A DNA stretch of 64,000 nucleotides from Salinisphaera sp963835375. GTDB taxonomy: Bacteria; Pseudomonadota; Gammaproteobacteria; Nevskiales; Salinisphaeraceae. Below, one piece after another: positions 53,091 through 61,506 of the stretch. Every line of letters begins with the position of its first letter. The first letter of the stretch is position 1. The notes below the pieces were generated by a model. The model had not been told where the DNA came from. It worked only from the letters and a program-made list of their open reading frames with translations, and did not search any database. The DNA lies in the NCBI GenBank assembly GCA_963835375.1, contig CAWIGB010000030.1, positions 12,580 to 76,579 of the forward strand, read 5' to 3'. The position numbers and the translations under genes are program-made.

Positions 53091-54224
53091 ATGGATGTGT
53101 ATGTTGTACTCAAACTGATCTGGTGGGCGCTGCTCGGCGTCCTGCTGATCGGGCTGGCCGTGATGGTCGGAATGGACATGGGCGTGGGCGCGGCGCTGCG
53201 CTATTTCGGGCGTAACGATGGCGAGCGGCGTGCGGCGATCAACATGATCGCGCCGCACTGGGACGGCAACCAGGTCTGGTTCATCCTCGGCGGCGGCGCG
53301 GTGTTCGCGGCCTGGCCGACGATCTATGCCACCGCCTTTTCCGGCTTGTATGTGGTCATGTTGCTACTGCTGTGGGCGATGATCGTGCGGCCGCTGGGCT
53401 TCGAATATCGCAGCAAGATGCCCAGCATGGGCTGGCGCAATCTTTGGGACTGGACGTTGTTCATCTCCGGCGCGGTGCCGATGATCGTGTTCGGCGCGGC
53501 CATGGGCAACATGCTCGAGGGCGTGCCCTTCCACTTCTCGTGGGACATGGTGTCGTACTACACCGGCAGCTTCATCACGCTGTTCAACCCGTTCGCGATT
53601 CTGTGCGGACTGATGTCGCTGGCACTGGCGCTGTATCAGGGCGCGACCATGATCATGGGGCGCGGTGAAGGGGTGATCCGTGAGCGTGCGATGCGCCTGG
53701 CCACGGTCAGCGGCCCGATCGCGCTGGTGCTGTTCACCATCGGCGGCATCTGGGTCGTGTTCATGCACGGCTATGTGATTACCGCCGGTGCCGATCCGGC
53801 CGGCGCGGCGCTGCCGTTGAACAAGACGGTGGTTCGCGAAGCCGGCGCCTGGCTGCATAACTACGGTGCGGTGCCTGCCTTGTGGGTGATCCCGGCGCTG
53901 GTTTATGTCGCGATCGGGGCGGGCGTTCTCGCCGCGCGCCGCGGTGCCGCGGTGGTGGCGTGGTGGGCGGGGGCCCTGGCCTGGGCGGCGACCATCAGCA
54001 CCGTCGGTGCGGCCATGTTTCCGTTTTTGATGCCGTCCTCGAGCAACCCGAGCCAGAGCCTGACGGTATGGGATGCCTCGTCGAGCGCCGGCACGCTAGG
54101 CTGGATGCTGGTGTTCACGCTGATCTTCGTGCCGATCATTCTGGTCTACACCAGCTGGGCGTTCTACGTAATGCGCGGCAAGGTGACGCCGGCCTCGATC
54201 GAAAACGACGACCACGCTTACTAG
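53091..54224 (+). CDS. cydB: Cytochrome bd ubiquinol oxidase subunit II
   Basis: The 377 residues form eight or more membrane helices and share the CydB sequence: WWALLGVLLIGLAVMVGMDM, PHWDGNQVWFILGGGAVFAA then WP, and GLYVVMLLLLWAMIVRPLGF. It partners CydA. Length is normal. cydX-like gene follows after nine bases with its own strong ribosome site. Confidence 0.96.
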   Translation: MDVYVVLKLIWWALLGVLLIGLAVMVGMDMGVGAALRYFGRNDGERRAAINMIAPHWDGNQVWFILGGGAVFAAWPTIYATAFSGLYVVMLLLLWAMIVRPLGFEYRSKMPSMGWRNLWDWTLFISGAVPMIVFGAAMGNMLEGVPFHFSWDMVSYYTGSFITLFNPFAILCGLMSLALALYQGATMIMGRGEGVIRERAMRLATVSGPIALVLFTIGGIWVVFMHGYVITAGADPAGAALPLNKTVVREAGAWLHNYGAVPALWVIPALVYVAIGAGVLAARRGAAVVAWWAGALAWAATISTVGAAMFPFLMPSSSNPSQSLTVWDASSSAGTLGWMLVFTLIFVPIILVYTSWAFYVMRGKVTPASIENDDHAY

Positions 54225-54233
54225 GAGTCCGTC

Positions 54234-54422
54234 ATGAAGACCGTATTGCAGCTCATCTTCTGGTTGCTCGTGGCCTTTGTCGCCTTGTTTCTGGCCATCG
54301 TGCTGGGTGAACGCGGGGCCTGGTATCTGGCTTGGGTGCTGGGCACGGTGATGATCATCCTCATCGCCGTGGCCGGCACCGTCATGCTCGATGCGCGCTA
54401 CGAGGACGAGCCGCTCGAGTGA
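54234..54422 (+). CDS. CydX-like accessory subunit with an extra N-terminal helix
   Basis: The 62-residue two-helix protein follows a strong TAGGAGT site. Its second half (AWYLAWVLGTVMIILIAVAG) resembles CydX, whose usual form is about 37 residues with one helix near MWYFAWILGT. The first half (MKTVLQLIFWLLVAFVALFL then AIVLGERG) is an additional helix not present in standard CydX. It may be a fused or elongated CydX that stabilises the bd oxidase haems. A terminator follows. Confidence 0.7.
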   Translation: MKTVLQLIFWLLVAFVALFLAIVLGERGAWYLAWVLGTVMIILIAVAGTVMLDARYEDEPLE

Positions 54423-54445
54423 AAATGAAGGGGGGCGAAGGGAGG

Positions 54446-54477
54446 AAAAACGCCGGGCTAGCGCCCGGCGTTTTTTT
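54446..54477 (+). terminator. Terminator of the cyd operon
   Basis: AACGCCGGGC (54449–54458) and GCCCGGCGTT pair perfectly around TAGC, followed by a run of seven T and preceded by five A on the left, so it can also work leftward for the Yip1-type gene. Confidence 0.88.
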
Positions 54478-54494
54478 GTGCGGTGTGCGCGCGG

Positions 54495-55052
54495 CTATAC
54501 AGCGCCGCCACCGCCGGCGGGCGGGCCGCCCATGCCGTAGATGGCCGCGCCGCCGATCAGCCACGCGATCAGCAGCTGGATGACCCAGCCGATCACCACA
54601 ACGCCGATCGCACGCCAGGTGTTGTCGTAGTTGAGTGCCTGGCGTACCGCCACGATCATGGTCACCAGCATCCAGATCGACACGATCAGCGCGACCAGTC
54701 CGCCCAGAATCGGGATGATCTCGAAGATACGCAACAGGCCGGGCGAAGCGGCGAAACCCATGGTGCGCAACAGCTGGCCGATGTTGGCCTCGGTCTGGGC
54801 CTGCGGCAGCATCTTGGTGCCGACGAACCAGACGATGACCGCCCAGATCACCCAGCCCAGCAGGGCGCCGATCAGCGCCAGGGTCAGGCCGCCGAAGCCG
54901 GCACGGCCGAGCGCGCCGATGCCGGCCGCGATCGAGGCGAGGATGACGACGCCGGCGGCCTGTCCGGTTGCGGCACGGTCATGTTCGACTTCTTCGTAGA
55001 TCGGCACCTGGAGCTTGGCGGCGCCGATCATGCGTTCAATGAATCCACTCAT
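54495..55052 (-). CDS. Yip1-family membrane protein
   Basis: The start is put at MSGFIERMIGAAKLQ (55052). The 185-residue product has about five membrane helices and the Yip1 signature (QLLRTMGFAASPGLL, RQALNYDNTWRAIGVVVIGW). Function in bacteria is unknown. It is convergent with the cyd operon, and the shared hairpin ends it. Confidence 0.8.
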   Translation of the reverse strand: MSGFIERMIGAAKLQVPIYEEVEHDRAATGQAAGVVILASIAAGIGALGRAGFGGLTLALIGALLGWVIWAVIVWFVGTKMLPQAQTEANIGQLLRTMGFAASPGLLRIFEIIPILGGLVALIVSIWMLVTMIVAVRQALNYDNTWRAIGVVVIGWVIQLLIAWLIGGAAIYGMGGPPAGGGGAV

Positions 55053-55208
55053 GCGATGGTCTTGGTTGGCGTGAGCCCACCACAGCGTGGCGCAAACAGC
55101 CGGCGAAGACCAGCCGGGTGGCGTCGGCGCGCGCGTGGCCGCCCACACAATTGTCGATTGCCCTGCTCGCGACAGCCGCTTAGGCTAGCGTCATACGCTT
55201 CGACAAGG

Positions 55209-56129
55209 GTGATCGCCCTGCGCGCACTACTGCTTATCAACCGCGAATCGCGCCAGGGCGAGGCCAATGCGCAGACCGCGGTCGAACATCTGGCCGCGCG
55301 CGATGTGGACGTCGTCGAGGGCCGTTTCGACGAGCCGGATGACGTGCCCGCCGAAATCCGTCGATATGCCGACGATGTTGATGTCGTCGTGCTCGGCGGT
55401 GGCGACGGCACGCTCAATCTAGCGTCCAAGGCGATGATGGAATGCGGCAAGCCGATGGCGGTGCTGCCGCTCGGTACCGCGAACGACTTCGCGCGAACGC
55501 TGCTGATACCGACCGATCTGGCTGCGGCCTGCGACAACGTGGTCGACGGCATCGATCACGGCATCGATCTCGGCCAGTGCAACGACATCTACTTTCTCAA
55601 CGTGGCCAGCATCGGTCTTGCTGTGCGCGCCTGTGAATACCGCTCCGACACGGCCAAGAAATGGCTCGGTTCGTTCGGCTATGCCTCCAACGTCTTTTCG
55701 GCGGTGCGGGACACTGAGCCGTTCACTGCCGAGGTCCGTTTCGAAGGTCGCAGCGAACACCTCGACTCGATCCAGATCGCGGTCGGCAACGGGCGTTATT
55801 TCGGCGGGGGGATGGCGGTGTCCAGCGATGCTGCGCTGGACGACGGCCGGCTTGATCTCTACAGCCTCAAGCCCCAGCCGCTGCGGTCGCTGCTGGCGAT
55901 GCTGCCGGGGCTGATGCGCGGGCCGAACAAGGCCATGCAGGGCGTGCAGCTGTTCGAGGGCAAGGCATTCGAAATTCGCACTGAAGAACCGATGGATATC
56001 AACACCGATGGCGAAATCCTCACGTCCACGCCGGCCTCCTTGCGCGTGCTGCCCCGTGCGCTGATCGTGAAAGTGCCGCAGGCGTATATCGATCGCTACG
56101 GCAGCGGCACGCCGGCCTCGGCCGCGTAG
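55209..56129 (+). CDS. YegS/DAGK-family lipid kinase
   Basis: GTG start at 55209 gives 306 residues. The kinase has VVLGGGDGTLNLASKAMMEC (catalytic GGDGT), LPLGTANDFARTLLIP and the LFEGKAFEIRTEE segment. It phosphorylates a diacylglycerol- or phosphatidylglycerol-like lipid. The upstream ribosome site is weak, which makes the exact start uncertain. It ends 12 bases before the acetyl-CoA hydrolase gene. Confidence 0.88.
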   Translation: MIALRALLLINRESRQGEANAQTAVEHLAARDVDVVEGRFDEPDDVPAEIRRYADDVDVVVLGGGDGTLNLASKAMMECGKPMAVLPLGTANDFARTLLIPTDLAAACDNVVDGIDHGIDLGQCNDIYFLNVASIGLAVRACEYRSDTAKKWLGSFGYASNVFSAVRDTEPFTAEVRFEGRSEHLDSIQIAVGNGRYFGGGMAVSSDAALDDGRLDLYSLKPQPLRSLLAMLPGLMRGPNKAMQGVQLFEGKAFEIRTEEPMDINTDGEILTSTPASLRVLPRALIVKVPQAYIDRYGSGTPASAA

Positions 56130-56141
56130 CGGAGATGCCCG

Positions 56142-58322
56142 GTGGTGTGTGATTCGACGCGATTCACCGACCCCGATCTGCTGATCGACTGGTTGATCGC
56201 GCGCGTCGGCCGCACGCTTCGCGTGGGCGCGCCGTTGGGGCTGGGCAAGGCCGCCACACTGATGAACGCGCTCTATCGACGAGCATGTGCCGATGCGTCG
56301 ATCGATCTGACCTTCATCACGGCGCTGTCGCTGGATGTGCCCGAGCCTTCCAGCGATCTCGAGCGGCGCCTGATGGGCCCGATCGTCGAACGCGTGTTCG
56401 GAGACTATCCGGGGCTGGATTATCTGCGCGACCTCAAGCGGGGTGCGCTGCCCGACAACGTCACGGTGTCCGAATTCTTCTTTCAGCCCGGCGCCATGCT
56501 CGGCAACGAGTACGCCCAACGCCACTATCGCTCCGTGAACTACACGCACGCGGGTCGGGATCTGCTGGCTGCCGGTGTGAACGTGCTCATGCAGATGGTC
56601 GCGCCTGGCACTCGCGGCGACGAGATCTCGTTGTCGTGCAACACCGACGTCACGCTGGATCTGCTGCCGGTGGTCGAGCGCATGCGAGAAGAAGGCGTCG
56701 ATGCGCCGCTGATCGTTGGCCAGATCAACCGGCAACTGCCGACGATGACCCGCAGTGCGCTGGTGCAGGCGAATCGCCTGGACGCGTTGTTGGAAGGCGA
56801 TGCCGCAGACTTCAAGCCCTTCGGTGCACCAGCTGCGCCGGTGCCTGACGTCGATTACGCTATCGCCGCGCGCGCGACCGCTCTGGTTGCCGATGGCGGC
56901 ACGTTGCAGATCGGCATCGGCAGCCTGTCCGATGCGATCGCCTATTGCCTGGAATTGCGCCACAACGACAACACGCGCTTCCGGCGCCTGATCGGGCGCA
57001 TGCCGGCCAGTGCAGCCGAGCACGCGCTGGTGGATCGCTATGCCGGCCGCGGCGTGTTCGAGCGCGGGATCTACGGCTGCACCGAGATGCTGGTGGACGC
57101 CTATCTGCAGTTGCACCGGGCCGGGGTGATCAAACGCGCGGTCTACAATGATCTGACCGTGCAGGCGCTGCTCAACGCCGGCGCCATCGACGATGCGGTC
57201 GGCCCGCGCACGCTCACCGCGCTGCTCGATGTCGACGCGATCCATCCCGGGCTGACCGCGGCCGATGTTGCGTATCTGAAGTCGCTTGGCGTGTTCCACG
57301 ACGGCGTGCGCTGGTCCGAAGGCCGCTTGCTCGCCGGCGATGACGAGCCGCCGATCGCGGCGAATCTCGCCGATCGCGAAGCACGCAGCGAAATCGAGGC
57401 ACGCTGTCTCGGGACGCACCTGGCGGGCCCAACGCTGGTGCACGGCGGATTCTTTCTCGGGCCCAACGATTTCTATCAACGGCTACGCGATCTCGACCCC
57501 GACACGCGCGAGCGTTTTCACATGACCAGCGTCGGCGAGATCAATCATCTGTATGGCCGCGAAGCGTTGAAGCGTGCCCAGCGCAGCCACGCGCGCTTCA
57601 TCAACACGGCGCTCAAGGCCACCCTCGACGGGGCGGTGGCCTCGGACGGACTTGAGTCCGGGCAGGTGTTGTCGGGCGTCGGCGGCCAGTACAACTTCGT
57701 GGCCCAGGCACAGGAACTGGTGGGTGCGCGCTCGATTCTCTGTGTGCGTGCCGTGCGATCCGGCTCGAACGGGCCGGAATCCAATATTGTGGCGCGCTAT
57801 GGCTACACCACCATTCCGCGCCACCTGCGCGATATCGTGGTGACCGAATACGGCGTGGCCGATCTGCGTGGCAAGACCGACGAAGATATCGCCATCGCGC
57901 TGATCGAAATCGCCGACGCCCGTTTCCAGGACGAGCTGCGGGCCGCCGCGGTGGCCGCCGGCAAGCTGTCGCGACGTTACCGCATTCCCGAAGCCGCGCG
58001 CGCCAACACGCCGGCGGCCGTGCATGGATGGCTGGCGCCCGAGCGCGGCGACGGCCTGTTCCCGAAGTATCCGTACGGCTGCGATTTCACCGACGTCGAA
58101 CTGGCGCTTATCGGCGCGCTCAGGCCGCTGGGCTCGGCGTCGCCGGCCCGCCTGGCTGCCGTGCTGGCACGCAATGCACTGAAGCTGCGCCGGCACCATG
58201 CCGTGGCCCGGCCTTATCTCGAGCGGATGAGTCTGGGCCAGCCCGCGAACTGGCGCGAGCGTTGGCAGGCGCGTCTGGTGACGCTGGCACTGCTCGAATC
58301 CGGCGCGATCGGCCACGAGTGA
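56142..58322 (+). CDS. Acetyl-CoA hydrolase/transferase family protein
   Basis: GTG start at 56142 follows a CGGAG site. The 726 residues include the CoA-transferase-like N-terminal half and a C-terminal half with SGVGGQYNFVAQAQ, SNIVARYGYTTIPRHLRDIV and VTEYGVADLRGKT, the hallmark of acetyl-CoA hydrolase/CoA transferases. Size is above the common 500-residue form, with an extra C-terminal helical region. It may move CoA between acetate, succinate or other acids. It follows the lipid kinase gene in one transcript. Confidence 0.85.
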   Translation: MVCDSTRFTDPDLLIDWLIARVGRTLRVGAPLGLGKAATLMNALYRRACADASIDLTFITALSLDVPEPSSDLERRLMGPIVERVFGDYPGLDYLRDLKRGALPDNVTVSEFFFQPGAMLGNEYAQRHYRSVNYTHAGRDLLAAGVNVLMQMVAPGTRGDEISLSCNTDVTLDLLPVVERMREEGVDAPLIVGQINRQLPTMTRSALVQANRLDALLEGDAADFKPFGAPAAPVPDVDYAIAARATALVADGGTLQIGIGSLSDAIAYCLELRHNDNTRFRRLIGRMPASAAEHALVDRYAGRGVFERGIYGCTEMLVDAYLQLHRAGVIKRAVYNDLTVQALLNAGAIDDAVGPRTLTALLDVDAIHPGLTAADVAYLKSLGVFHDGVRWSEGRLLAGDDEPPIAANLADREARSEIEARCLGTHLAGPTLVHGGFFLGPNDFYQRLRDLDPDTRERFHMTSVGEINHLYGREALKRAQRSHARFINTALKATLDGAVASDGLESGQVLSGVGGQYNFVAQAQELVGARSILCVRAVRSGSNGPESNIVARYGYTTIPRHLRDIVVTEYGVADLRGKTDEDIAIALIEIADARFQDELRAAAVAAGKLSRRYRIPEAARANTPAAVHGWLAPERGDGLFPKYPYGCDFTDVELALIGALRPLGSASPARLAAVLARNALKLRRHHAVARPYLERMSLGQPANWRERWQARLVTLALLESGAIGHE

Positions 58323-58344
58323 CCCGGCCGGTGCCGGGCTCGGA

Positions 58345-59439
58345 TTAATCGCCCGAGTTCTCGCCGCGGGCCTTGCCCACGGTGAAGCGTTCCGCCCCGA
58401 TCAGCTGGCCGTCATCGGTCACCACCGCGACCCGCCAGTGGCCGCTGGGGTTCGGGCCCAGGCTCAGCTTGTGGCTCCAGGTCCGAAAGCCGTTCTTGCG
58501 TGTACCGCCCTGGATCTGCAGCGGTATCCGGCCCACGACCCGGCCATCGTGTGTCCAGACATGGAACACCTTCTGGTGCAGGCCGCGCGGCGCCTTGATG
58601 GCCGAGAACGCATACAGCCCGTTGGCCCGCAGTTGGGCCACGGTGAAATGATCCTGGTCCGGTCCGGGTTGGCGGTTGGCGGTATCGACCCGGGTGGTGA
58701 TGGCCATGTGCTTGGCATTGAGCGTGGCCGGTGGAATCCAGAAACGCGCCATCCAGGCGCCGCCGCCCAGGGTAAACGACAGACCGGCGAGCACGAACCA
58801 GCGCGACCAGTGTTGTGCGCGCAGCACATCGTTGAAGCTGGGCAGGGCGCACACTCCCATCACCAGCGAGGCGAGTGCGATCGAGTCACCCGTGGTCAGG
58901 GACAGAATGATTGGCCCGCCGGCCAGAATGGCCGCGAACAGGGTAAAGGCGTGGTAACCGAGAAACAGCCAGCGCCGGGGGGCGATCACATCGTAATAGA
59001 GCGGATCGATGGCCGAGGCCACGGCCGCAATGATGATCAGACTCGTGAATACGCACTGCGCCGACAGCCAGGTCGTGGTGGTGAGAAAGAACGGCAGAAC
59101 GAAGAACAAGGTCTCCTGGTGCAGCGCCTGGGCGCCATAGCGCACCAGGATCTGCGGCACGCGCTCGCCCACGAAACGCGCCAGGAGGCGGCACAACAAG
59201 CCTTCGAACAGCAGCGCCAGCCACCCGAGCAGCATGAGCGCGGTCAGCCACTGCGCCAGCGTGTTCTGGCGCTGGATCAGAAAATAACTGCCCAGACCGA
59301 TCGCGAACGAGGCGACGGGGACGAGGCGTCGAAAACGATAGGCCAGTCGGCCGGCGCGGCTGTTCATCACGCGCTCGATCAGCTGATCGGTGCGGTTTGC
59401 CGGGGCAGGCGGGCCAAGCGCGGGATCGGAACTCGACAC
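58345..59439 (-). CDS. Membrane protein with C-terminal DUF2914-type domain
   Basis: The start is put at a GTG at 59439 (SSSDPALGPP); an ATG at 59367 and a longer frame also exist. The product has about seven membrane helices (residues ~35–270 of the longer frame) and a C-terminal soluble beta domain with KVFHVWTHDGRVVGRIPLQI, HKLSLGPNPSGHWRVAVVTD and LIGAERFTVG, the DUF2914 pattern. Role unknown. It is divergent from lipA. Confidence 0.7.
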   Translation of the reverse strand: MSSSDPALGPPAPANRTDQLIERVMNSRAGRLAYRFRRLVPVASFAIGLGSYFLIQRQNTLAQWLTALMLLGWLALLFEGLLCRLLARFVGERVPQILVRYGAQALHQETLFFVLPFFLTTTTWLSAQCVFTSLIIIAAVASAIDPLYYDVIAPRRWLFLGYHAFTLFAAILAGGPIILSLTTGDSIALASLVMGVCALPSFNDVLRAQHWSRWFVLAGLSFTLGGGAWMARFWIPPATLNAKHMAITTRVDTANRQPGPDQDHFTVAQLRANGLYAFSAIKAPRGLHQKVFHVWTHDGRVVGRIPLQIQGGTRKNGFRTWSHKLSLGPNPSGHWRVAVVTDDGQLIGAERFTVGKARGENSGD

Positions 59440-59618
59440 GTGCGGCGAGCGCTCGGTGGCGGGCGGGAATATGGACGGGGCATCATAGCAGCGGCGGGTT
59501 GCTGCAACGGCTAACGCTCCGCGTCCGTAGACAGCGAGCCGAGGCATCCACGCCTGAGCCGGATCGGCGAGTGTTACCATGGGCAGCCGATCGATAACCG
59601 TCGGACCGGATCGAGTAT

Positions 59619-60614
59619 ATGAGCGATTTCAAGGGTATTCCGGTGGTCACCGGAACCAAAGTGAGCAAACCCAACGGCACACGCGCCATCAAGAACGGCA
59701 TGAAGGCCTCCAAGAAGGCGGCTGCCGTGCCGATCGGGCGCAAGCCGGACTGGCTGCGCGCGCGTCTGCCGTCGGGCGGCGAGTACGGCAAGGTCAAGGA
59801 GAATGTGCGCAAGCACAAGCTGGCCACGGTGTGCGAAGAATCGATGTGTCCGAACATCGGCGAATGCTGGACCCACGGTACCGCCACCATCATGATCATG
59901 GGCGATACCTGTACCCGCGCCTGCAAGTTCTGCGCGGTGGACACCGGCAACCCGCACGGCTGGCTGGATGCCGACGAGCCGGAGCACTGCGCGGACTCGG
60001 TCGAGATCATGGGTCTGAACTATATCGTGCTCACCTCGGTCGATCGGGACGATCTCGACGACGGTGGGGCGCAGCACTATGCCGACTGCGTGAAGGCGAT
60101 CAAGCGCCGTACGCCGGAAACGCGGGTGGAGGCGCTGGCGCCGGATTTCCGCGGGGTGGAAGCCCACGTCGAGACCGTGGTCGATTCGGGCCTCGAGGTG
60201 TTTGCCCAGAACGTCGAGACGGTCAAGCGTCTGACGCACGTCGTGCGCGATGCCCGCGCCGGCTATCAGCAGACGCTGGACGTGCTCGCCCATGCGAAGC
60301 AGCACAATCCGGACGTGCTGACCAAGACGTCGGTCATGCTGGGCCTGGGCGAGACCGAGGACGAGATCGCCGAAACGCTCGACGATCTGGCCGCCATCGG
60401 CGTGGATATCGTCACCTTCGGCCAGTATCTGCGCCCGACCGTCAATCATCTGCCGATTGATCGCTACGTGCCGCCGGACGATTTCAAGAAGTACCGGCAG
60501 TGGGGCCTGGCCCGCGGTTTCATGGAAGTCGTCTCCGGGCCGCTGGTGCGCAGCTCCTATCGTGCGGATCGCGTGTTCGACAAGAACAATGCCGGACTCG
60601 AGGAGACCGCCTGA
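59619..60614 (+). CDS. lipA: Lipoyl synthase
   Basis: This 331-residue radical-SAM enzyme has the auxiliary cluster cysteines C72, C77 and C83 (CEESMCPNIGEC), the radical-SAM CTRACKFC (98–105), and RSSYRAD with the conserved RSSY. It inserts two sulfur atoms into octanoyl groups on the lipoyl domains of pyruvate dehydrogenase and related enzymes. lipB is not adjacent. The N-terminal 40 residues are longer and more basic than in typical relatives. Confidence 0.97.
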   Translation: MSDFKGIPVVTGTKVSKPNGTRAIKNGMKASKKAAAVPIGRKPDWLRARLPSGGEYGKVKENVRKHKLATVCEESMCPNIGECWTHGTATIMIMGDTCTRACKFCAVDTGNPHGWLDADEPEHCADSVEIMGLNYIVLTSVDRDDLDDGGAQHYADCVKAIKRRTPETRVEALAPDFRGVEAHVETVVDSGLEVFAQNVETVKRLTHVVRDARAGYQQTLDVLAHAKQHNPDVLTKTSVMLGLGETEDEIAETLDDLAAIGVDIVTFGQYLRPTVNHLPIDRYVPPDDFKKYRQWGLARGFMEVVSGPLVRSSYRADRVFDKNNAGLEETA

Positions 60615-60626
60615 ACCGGGCTGCCC

Positions 60627-60656
60627 GGCCGTCGTTGATCTTGATCAACGACGGCC
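60627..60656 (+). promoter_or_regulatory. FNR/Anr box within a perfect 30-base inverted repeat
   Basis: TTGAT-CTTG-ATCAA (60635–60648) matches the FNR consensus completely. It is the core of a longer symmetric element with 14-base arms (60627–60640 and 60643–60656) and a TT spacer. Its centre lies 84 bases upstream of the flavin-binding gene. Confidence 0.8.
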
Positions 60657-60725
60657 ATGCCAGAGCCTCTACGATGATAGCGACAGCCGGCCCGCTTCGG
60701 GTCGCCCGCATCAGGAGGTCGTGCC

Positions 60726-61181
60726 ATGGCATCCGACGAAAAGCGCATCACGGAACTTGATGAGGCGACGTGCCGTCAGCTGCTTGCCTCGCACCACGTC
60801 GGCCGGATCGCCATCAACGCCGAGCCGAGCCCCGAGGTTCTGCCGGTCGATTATGCGGTGCATCGCAATGGCGTGATCTTTCATACGGGAATCGGCGCCA
60901 AACGGGCGGCGGCGATACGCGGTCTGGCTGCCACTTTTCAGATCGACGGTGTCGACGCGATTCGACAAGCAGGCTGGAGCGTGATGGTGCGCGGCCGGCT
61001 CGCGCTCACCGATGAAGCCGATTTTCCGGATCTGCCGGAGCCGTTGGCTGGTGGCGAGCGCCCTTATGTCGTTCATTTGTCGATCGACTCGATCAGTGGG
61101 CGTCGCATCCCGCCGGAGGTCGGTTGGGTGATGCCCGGCCGCGTCTGGCACGGGCAGGATGCCACCGACCTGATGGGGTGA
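60726..61181 (+). CDS. Pyridoxamine 5'-phosphate oxidase family (NimA-like) protein
   Basis: The 151 residues start MASDEKRITELDEATCRQLL and have the split-barrel flavin-binding pattern: SHHVGRIAINAEPSPEVLPV, then DYAVHRNGVIFHT and the VMVRGRLALTD strand. These proteins bind FMN or F420-like flavins and are common members of the Anr/Dnr regulon, perhaps for redox defence. A perfect FNR box is upstream. A palindrome and an nsrR-like remnant follow. Confidence 0.87.
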   Translation: MASDEKRITELDEATCRQLLASHHVGRIAINAEPSPEVLPVDYAVHRNGVIFHTGIGAKRAAAIRGLAATFQIDGVDAIRQAGWSVMVRGRLALTDEADFPDLPEPLAGGERPYVVHLSIDSISGRRIPPEVGWVMPGRVWHGQDATDLMG

Positions 61182-61186
61182 TGCCG

Positions 61187-61211
61187 CGATACCGTCATCA
61201 TGACGGTATCG
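61187..61211. repeat. 25-base palindrome with 12-base arms
   Basis: The arms (61187–61198 and 61200–61211) are perfect complements around a single C, five bases after the upstream gene's stop and at the edge of the nsrR-like remnant. No T-run follows, so it is not a clear terminator. Confidence 0.6.
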
Positions 61212-61414
61212 GGCGCGGCGCCGGCGCTGTCGCCGAGGCGGATCGATATCGGCCCGGGGTGCGCCGCACCGAGAACTTCAAACTGCTGGAGTGCTTCGGG
61301 CCGGATCCGACCTGCCCGATCGACCGCGCCTGCCGGTTGAAGCCGGTACTCGGCGAAGCGCGGCAGGCATTCGTACGGGGCTCGGCGGGGACACGCCCGA
61401 GCAGATCGCGGTGA
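61200..61414 (+). pseudogene. Remnant of an Rrf2-family (NsrR-like) regulator
   Basis: The frame around 61263–61350 encodes VRRTENFKLLECFGPDP then TCPIDRACRLKPVLGEARQA, which matches the end of NsrR/RirA-type Rrf2 repressors, including the three cysteines that ligate their Fe-S cluster. The preceding RRIDIGPG segment, also Rrf2-like, is in the adjacent frame, so the remnant is frame-broken. There is no helix–turn–helix, which lies in the missing 5' half. It is directly after the flavin-binding gene. The tail to 61414 is unrelated Ser/Arg sequence. Confidence 0.6.
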
Positions 61415-61451
61415 ACGGCGTCGAGCGGCGCTCGCCGCTCGGTGGGGCATG

Positions 61452-61482
61452 AAAAACCCCGGCGCGCCGAAGCGGGCCGGGG
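61452..61482 (-). terminator. Terminator of the SDR gene
   Basis: Read leftward, CCCCGGC (61482–61476) pairs with GCCGGGG (61463–61457), followed by TTTTT. It lies about 25 bases past the SDR stop. Confidence 0.8.
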
Positions 61483-61506
61483 CCATTTGGCGTATGGCGC
61501 CTGCGC

